Source: Kribbella sandramycini (GTDB taxonomy: Bacteria > Actinomycetota > Actinomycetes > Propionibacteriales > Kribbellaceae). From it: a DNA stretch of 64,000 nt. Under the pieces are notes generated by a model. That model saw only the letters and a list, made by a program, of their open reading frames with translations. It made no database searches and was not told the origin of the DNA. The stretch is taken from positions 62,001 through 126,000 of the forward strand of contig NZ_JABJRC010000004.1 of NCBI RefSeq assembly GCF_013131805.1, written 5' to 3'. Positions 59,936 through 64,000 of this stretch are shown one piece after another. Both the position numbers and the translations under genes were made by a program. Each line of letters starts with the position of its first letter. The stretch's first letter is position 1.

Positions 59936-61090
59936 TCAAGAGTTTCCCAGCAACGAGACTTCTGCTCGCTCGATCATGCCAAGGAGCGCCGCGGTGAACT
60001 CACGGTGGTGCTCGATCAGGCCCAGATGGCCGCAGTTGCGCACCTCCACGAGCTCGGCGCCGGGCACCCGGCGGACGATCTCCTCGGCGTGCGCGAACGG
60101 CGTCAGCGCGTCCTTGTCACCACCGACAACGACGCACTCGACCTTCTGCAACGGCTCCAGCGACTCGTACTTGTCGTGCAGCGCGAAGATCGGGTAGAAA
60201 TCCGCGATCACCGAGATCGGCGTCGCCGCGATCATCTCGTTGACGAACTCGGTGAACGCGGGCGGCACCTCGGAGCCGAACGAGTACTTCCGGGTCAGCA
60301 GGTAGCTGATATCCGTCCCCGCCTTCCGGCCGCGCTCGACCACATCGGGGACGCGCGCCAGCGCCGAGACCGTCGGCGTCGCCAGCTGCCGCAGCCACCG
60401 GCCCGGCAGCCCGGGCAGGATGATCGGCACTTCGTCCAGCCGGCCCGCGCTCGTCGAGCACAGCCCGACGCCGATCACCCGGTCGCCGAAGATCTCCGGA
60501 TGCTGATCGGCGAGTGCCATGATCGACATGCCGCCCATCGAGTGCCCGATCAGGATCACCGGGCCGGTCGGCGCGAACTGCTCCAGGATGCCGCCGAGGT
60601 CGCGGCCGAGCTGGTCGATACTGATGTTCTCCTTCGGCGACCGCCCGGACCGGCCGTGCGAGCGCTGGTCGTAGAAGACCATCGTGCCGATCCCGGCCAG
60701 GTCGCGACGCTCGAAGTGCCAGGCATCCATGTTCAGCCCGTAACCGTGCGCGAAAATCACGGTCAGGTCCTCGGGCGGTAACGGCAGCTTGCTGTCTCGA
60801 TTCCTTCCCCGCCCCACCGCCCCGGTCAGGGCGAACCGTTTCTTCGGCGGGGCCGGACGCCGGGAGCGCTTCAGCTCGTCGACCTCGACGTACAGCTCGA
60901 CGCCGTCGTCCGCGGTGAAGACGTGCGGCGTCCCGCGCAGCGAGCCGAACGGCTCGGCCTCCAGCTGCGCGCGCTGCCCGGACCGCCGGCCGATCACCGT
61001 CCGCTCGACGGCGACACCGGCCGCCGCACCGGCCGCCAGCACTCCGACCGCGGCTCCGATCAGCCCTGCGGTCCGCCCTGCCTTGGACAT
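59936..61090 (-). CDS. Alpha/beta hydrolase with N-terminal membrane anchor
   Basis: A 384-aa protein. Residues 8-28 form a hydrophobic Ala/Gly-rich helix, so it is probably membrane-tethered. The hydrolase domain has VIFAHGYGLNMDAWHF, YDQRSHGRS, the nucleophile GHSMGGMSIM, an Asp in VVGGDKDALTP and the late His of NCGHLGLIEHH. This gene regularly lies between alr and tsaE in actinobacteria. Substrates are unknown. The alr stop is five bases upstream, so the two are probably co-transcribed. Confidence 0.88.
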   Translation of the reverse strand: MSKAGRTAGLIGAAVGVLAAGAAAGVAVERTVIGRRSGQRAQLEAEPFGSLRGTPHVFTADDGVELYVEVDELKRSRRPAPPKKRFALTGAVGRGRNRDSKLPLPPEDLTVIFAHGYGLNMDAWHFERRDLAGIGTMVFYDQRSHGRSGRSPKENISIDQLGRDLGGILEQFAPTGPVILIGHSMGGMSIMALADQHPEIFGDRVIGVGLCSTSAGRLDEVPIILPGLPGRWLRQLATPTVSALARVPDVVERGRKAGTDISYLLTRKYSFGSEVPPAFTEFVNEMIAATPISVIADFYPIFALHDKYESLEPLQKVECVVVGGDKDALTPFAHAEEIVRRVPGAELVEVRNCGHLGLIEHHREFTAALLGMIERAEVSLLGNS

Positions 61091-61094
61091 CGGT

Positions 61095-62297
61095 CTACCT
61101 CTCGCCGGGGCCGGAAGCAGGGCCGGTCATCGGTGCGGTGTCGACGTACCGCCGGGGAATCCGCGGGCCGAGCCGCGTGACGATCTCGTAGTTGATCGTG
61201 CGGGCGGCATCCGCCCAGTCGTCGACACTCGGCTCACCGGATGCGCCGGGGCCGAACAGGACGACCTCGTCCCCCGGGGCGACGTCGTCGTCCTCGAGGT
61301 TGACGACGCACTGGTCCATACAGATGCGGCCGACGATGCTGCGCCGGGCGTCGTGGAACTGGACGGGCGCGCCGTTCGACGCATGCCGCGGGAGACCGTC
61401 GCCGTAGCCGAGCGGGATCAGGCCGAGGTTCGACGGACGCGGCGCCGTCCAGGTCAGGCCGTAGGAGACGCCGACGCCGGCCGGCACCCGCTTCACCATC
61501 GCGAGCCGGGCCTTCAGCGTCATCGCGGGCCGCAGACCCAACTCGGCCGCCGGTTTCGAGTGCCCGAACGGCGACAACCCGTACGTCGCGACGCCCGGCC
61601 GGACCAGGTTGAAGTGGGTCTCCGGCAGCGCGAGCGTGGCGCCCGAGTTGGCCAGGTGCTTGAACTCGGCCTCGACGCCGAACGACTCGGCCACTTCGAT
61701 CGCGTGCGTGAACGTCGCCAGCTGCGAGTCGTTCACCTCGCTCTTCGGCTCATCCGAATTCGCCAGATGTGACCAGATGCCCTTGATCTCGATCCGGCCG
61801 GCCGCCTGCTCGCGCAGCGCGGCCCGGATCAGCGCCGGCCACTCCTCCGGGACGGCGCCGCCGCGGCTCATCCCGGTGTCGATCTTCAGATGCACCCGGG
61901 CCGGCCGGTCGACCACCCCGGCGGCCAGCTCGTCGATCTCCCACGGCGCGCCCGCGGACAGGTCGATCCCCTCGGCGATCGCCTCGGCCAGCGGCTCGCC
62001 CGGGGTCGTCAGCCAGCAGAAGATCGGGCCGGTGTCACCGGCGTCCCGCAGGTCGAGCGCCTCCTCCAGGACGGCGGCGCCGATCCAGTCGGCGCCGGCG
62101 GCGCGCGCGGCCTGGGCGACCGGGACGATGCCGTGCCCGTACCCGTCGGCCTTGACCACGGTCATCAGCTGGGCGCCCTCGGCATAACCACGCAGCGTGG
62201 CCACGTTGTGCCGGATCGCAGCCAGGTCGACGATCGCCTCGGCGCGCGTCGGACGCTCGCGAGGCGGTCTGCCGTCTGGTGACCGGAGAGTAGCCAT
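61095..62297 (-). CDS. alr: Alanine racemase
   Basis: A 400-aa PLP enzyme interconverting L- and D-alanine for peptidoglycan. The PLP lysine is in LMTVVKADGYGHG, and the second catalytic base, a Tyr, is in GVSYGLTW. Also visible are HLKIDTGMSRGG and VGRICMDQCVV. The length is slightly above average because of a 15-residue N-terminal lead. It heads the minus-strand run down to the hydrolase at 55.7 kb. Confidence 0.96.
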   Translation of the reverse strand: MATLRSPDGRPPRERPTRAEAIVDLAAIRHNVATLRGYAEGAQLMTVVKADGYGHGIVPVAQAARAAGADWIGAAVLEEALDLRDAGDTGPIFCWLTTPGEPLAEAIAEGIDLSAGAPWEIDELAAGVVDRPARVHLKIDTGMSRGGAVPEEWPALIRAALREQAAGRIEIKGIWSHLANSDEPKSEVNDSQLATFTHAIEVAESFGVEAEFKHLANSGATLALPETHFNLVRPGVATYGLSPFGHSKPAAELGLRPAMTLKARLAMVKRVPAGVGVSYGLTWTAPRPSNLGLIPLGYGDGLPRHASNGAPVQFHDARRSIVGRICMDQCVVNLEDDDVAPGDEVVLFGPGASGEPSVDDWADAARTINYEIVTRLGPRIPRRYVDTAPMTGPASGPGER

Positions 62298-62312
62298 AGC
62301 TCTACCAGTGTC

Positions 62313-62954
62313 TCAGGCCCCGCTGATCAATCCCGGGAGGGATGACATCTTGTGGAAAACTTCACGCGCTGTCGCCAGCTTCGCCGGGTCCGTCATCCCG
62401 GCGTAGCCGAAGACCGTCATCCCGGCCGCGTTGGCCGCCGCGACGCCGAGCGGGCTGTCCTCGACGACCACGCAGTCCGCCGGCGGAACGCCTTGGCTGG
62501 CGGCCGCGTGCAGGAACAGATCGGGCGCGGGTTTGCCGTGCGCGACGTCCTCGGCGCTGAAGATTCGGCCCGCGAACCGGTCGAGAAAGCCGACCGCGGT
62601 GAGCGCCGTCCGGATCCGCCGGTGCGTTCCGGAGGAGGCCAGACAGTACGGCGTACCGGCAGCGTCCAGCTGGTCGAGGACGTCCTCGACGCCCTCGATC
62701 GCCTGCAGGTGCGCGAAGCCGTCGAAAAGCCGCTGGTGGTATCGGTCCTCGAGATCGGCGGGCAGCGGGCGGCCGAGTTGCGCTTCGGCGTTCTCGCGCA
62801 TCGACTTCATGCTGCCGCCCATGAAATCGCGGACTGCCTCGTCGAACGTGTACGGCAGACCGGCCTCGGTGAGCAGCTCGGCCAGGATCGTGTTGGCCAG
62901 CCGCTCGGAGTCCACCAGCACGCCGTCGTTGTCGAAGATCACCAGACCGGTCAC
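62313..62954 (-). CDS. HAD-superfamily hydrolase, beta-phosphoglucomutase-like subgroup
   Basis: A 213-aa HAD-IA enzyme. Motif I is LVIFDNDGVLVDSE (nucleophile Asp and the acid/base Asp; the first pair reads DND), motif II ASSGTHRR, motif III HGKPAPDLF and motif IV VVEDSPLGVAAANAAGM. The cap domain is of the small helical type. It is likely a sugar-phosphate phosphatase or mutase. GTG at 62954 is chosen since TAGGGT lies seven bases upstream, suggesting a leaderless mRNA. Confidence 0.9.
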   Translation of the reverse strand: MTGLVIFDNDGVLVDSERLANTILAELLTEAGLPYTFDEAVRDFMGGSMKSMRENAEAQLGRPLPADLEDRYHQRLFDGFAHLQAIEGVEDVLDQLDAAGTPYCLASSGTHRRIRTALTAVGFLDRFAGRIFSAEDVAHGKPAPDLFLHAAASQGVPPADCVVVEDSPLGVAAANAAGMTVFGYAGMTDPAKLATAREVFHKMSSLPGLISGA

Positions 62955-63012
62955 GCAGGAGACCCTACGCAACCGGCCTGGTGCCTCCCGTGCTCAACTC
63001 TCCTGGATCGAA

Positions 63013-64000
63013 CTAGCTCTCATCGATTTCGAAGGCGTTGAAGTAGAACCGCTGCTTGGTGTTGTTGGTCGACACGACCTCGACGCCGAAGTCGACCTGC
63101 CAGGTGGTCGAGTTCGCCGGGATCCACTTGCGGGCCTCGAGGTCCTTGAAGAACGCCTGCAGCGGCATGGTGCCGGCGGCCTGCGTGTTCACGGACTTGT
63201 AGGTGAAGATGCCGCCCTGCGAGTTCACGCCGCCGGTCTTCCACACCTCGTACTGCTGGCCGCCGATGGTCGTGGTGCCGACCTTGGAGCCGGCCGGGGT
63301 CTGGCCGTGGTTCTGCGTCCAGATCATCAGCTCGTTCTCGAAGCCGTTGTTGATCCAGACGTCGAAAGCGATGTTGTAGATGCAGCCCGAGCAACTCGGC
63401 CCGACGCCCGCGAACTTGGCCGACTGGATCTTCGCCAGCGGGAAGTCGTCGTAGTCCTTGTGCACGTTGGGATACGCCTGGACGCCGTTGTCGCCGGGCC
63501 GGGCCTGGGTGACGTCCTCGTACCAGCTGTTGTAGTTGCAGACCGCCATCGTGTACGTGCCGTTGTGGTTGTTCCACATGTTGTTGTGCACGTAGTACTG
63601 GCCGTACGTCCGGCCCTCGCCCGCGTTACCGGTGGCGGTGGTCGTCCAGGTCGGCTTGGTGCACGACTGGCCCGGGTTGGTGGTCGGCGGCGTAGTCGTC
63701 GGCGTCACGGTCGGCGGCTTGGTCGGGGTCGACGTCGTCGCGGTCGGAGTCGGCTTCGGAGTGGGTTTCGGCGTCGGCTTCGGGGTTGCCGTCACGGTCG
63801 GCGTCGGCGTCGTCGGCTGCGCGGGCGCGGCGACGAAGTCGTAGTGCGCGGTGTAGCGCAGTTTGGTGCCGCTGCGGTAGCTCTGGCCGTCGCGGCGGAG
63901 CGCGCGCAGCCGGTAGCTCTTGTCGGTGGTTCGGGCCGGGTCGATCGACAGCTGGGCGGGCCCGGACGCGATCGCGGTGATCGCGACCGGCTTCTTGCCG
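63013..64000 (-). CDS. Secreted GH12-like glycosidase with N-terminal domain, 5' end outside window
   Basis: The frame is open to the right edge. The first visible 65 residues are part of an N-terminal beta-rich domain (AQLSIDPARTTDKSYRLRAL). A Pro/Thr repeat linker (KPTPKPTPKPTPTAT) and a C-terminal domain of about 220 residues follow. The latter shows YYVHNNMWNN, NELMIWTQNHG with the GH12 nucleophile Glu, and VDFGVEVV with a likely acid/base Glu. GH12 enzymes are secreted endoglucanases or xyloglucanases. The exact substrate cannot be told. The organism probably degrades plant glucans. Confidence 0.82.
   Translation of the reverse strand, partial: GKKPVAITAIASGPAQLSIDPARTTDKSYRLRALRRDGQSYRSGTKLRYTAHYDFVAAPAQPTTPTPTVTATPKPTPKPTPKPTPTATTSTPTKPPTVTPTTTPPTTNPGQSCTKPTWTTTATGNAGEGRTYGQYYVHNNMWNNHNGTYTMAVCNYNSWYEDVTQARPGDNGVQAYPNVHKDYDDFPLAKIQSAKFAGVGPSCSGCIYNIAFDVWINNGFENELMIWTQNHGQTPAGSKVGTTTIGGQQYEVWKTGGVNSQGGIFTYKSVNTQAAGTMPLQAFFKDLEARKWIPANSTTWQVDFGVEVVSTNNTKQRFYFNAFEIDES

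Noticed and set aside
63650..63800. Short repeated units resembling an array
   Set aside because: They encode the Lys/Pro/Thr linker of the secreted glycosidase. The same applies to the Pro/Thr repeats at 42.4-42.8 kb in rsdA. There are no spacers or cas genes.

Overview
The window is high-GC DNA from an actinobacterium. The strongest clue is gene order: guaA, a ChoD-like GMC oxidoreductase, guaB3, guaB, the sigma-D/RsdA pair, groEL1, groES, tsaD, rimI, tsaB, tsaE and alr occur in the order of the Mycobacterium tuberculosis guaA-alr region, interrupted by extra genes. Frequent four-base start/stop overlaps, GTG starts and apparently leaderless starts fit Actinobacteria. Gene content looks most like the Propionibacteriales (Kribbella-like), but this is a judgement from memory and not a database match. 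I see no rRNA or tRNA genes, insertion sequences, prophage or CRISPR array.

Layout. 1-3.2 kb: end of a secreted protein, an ECF sigma/membrane partner operon and a glycerophosphodiester phosphodiesterase. 3.3-8.5 kb: a DUF418 membrane protein, a strongly asymmetric heterodimeric ABC exporter and a short Erm-like methyltransferase. 8.5-13.4 kb: a CapA-like lipoprotein, methionine aminopeptidase, an SOS-box radical SAM protein, and a divergent NmrA/TetR pair with a palindromic operator. 13.4-17.8 kb: a two-gene Hsp90/TPR operon. 17.8-19.4 kb: guaA.

19.4-26.1 kb is the most novel part. A membrane-anchored HTH protein is divergent, across an array of TTCGGC half-sites, from six tightly packed genes: an 85-aa helical protein, an FtsK-family protein with one intact ATPase domain flanked by two apparently degenerate ones, a polytopic membrane protein with two zinc-ribbon-like motifs, and three unknown proteins. 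It resembles a reduced type VII-like machine. 26.1-31.5 kb is a biotin operon (bioB, bsaP, bioA, bioF, bioD) ending in an unusual cytochrome P450 that may make the pimeloyl precursor.

31.5-32.1 kb has no convincing gene but looks like a structured RNA with its own promoter and terminators. 32.1-38.6 kb: GMC oxidoreductase, succinate-semialdehyde dehydrogenase, a long palindrome between them, a helical-repeat protein and two small genes. 38.6-44 kb: a deletion-inactivated hydrolase, guaB3, guaB, rsdA and shbA/sigD. 44-48.9 kb: a Fis-type regulator facing amidohydrolase, DUF59, alcohol dehydrogenase and DUF1097 genes, which are the accessory genes of propane/acetone monooxygenase (mim/prm) clusters without the monooxygenase.

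48.9-51.6 kb: an acetyltransferase and the groES-groEL1 operon under two CIRCE elements. 51.7-56.8 kb: two paralogous secreted peptidoglycan-binding proteins, a methyltransferase, a MarR regulator facing an FMN reductase-GNAT fusion, a hydrolase and a GNAT protein. 56.8-63 kb: the tRNA t6A genes (tsaD, rimI, tsaB, and a GNAT-TsaE fusion), an alpha/beta hydrolase, alanine racemase and a HAD phosphatase. The window ends inside a secreted GH12-type glycosidase.
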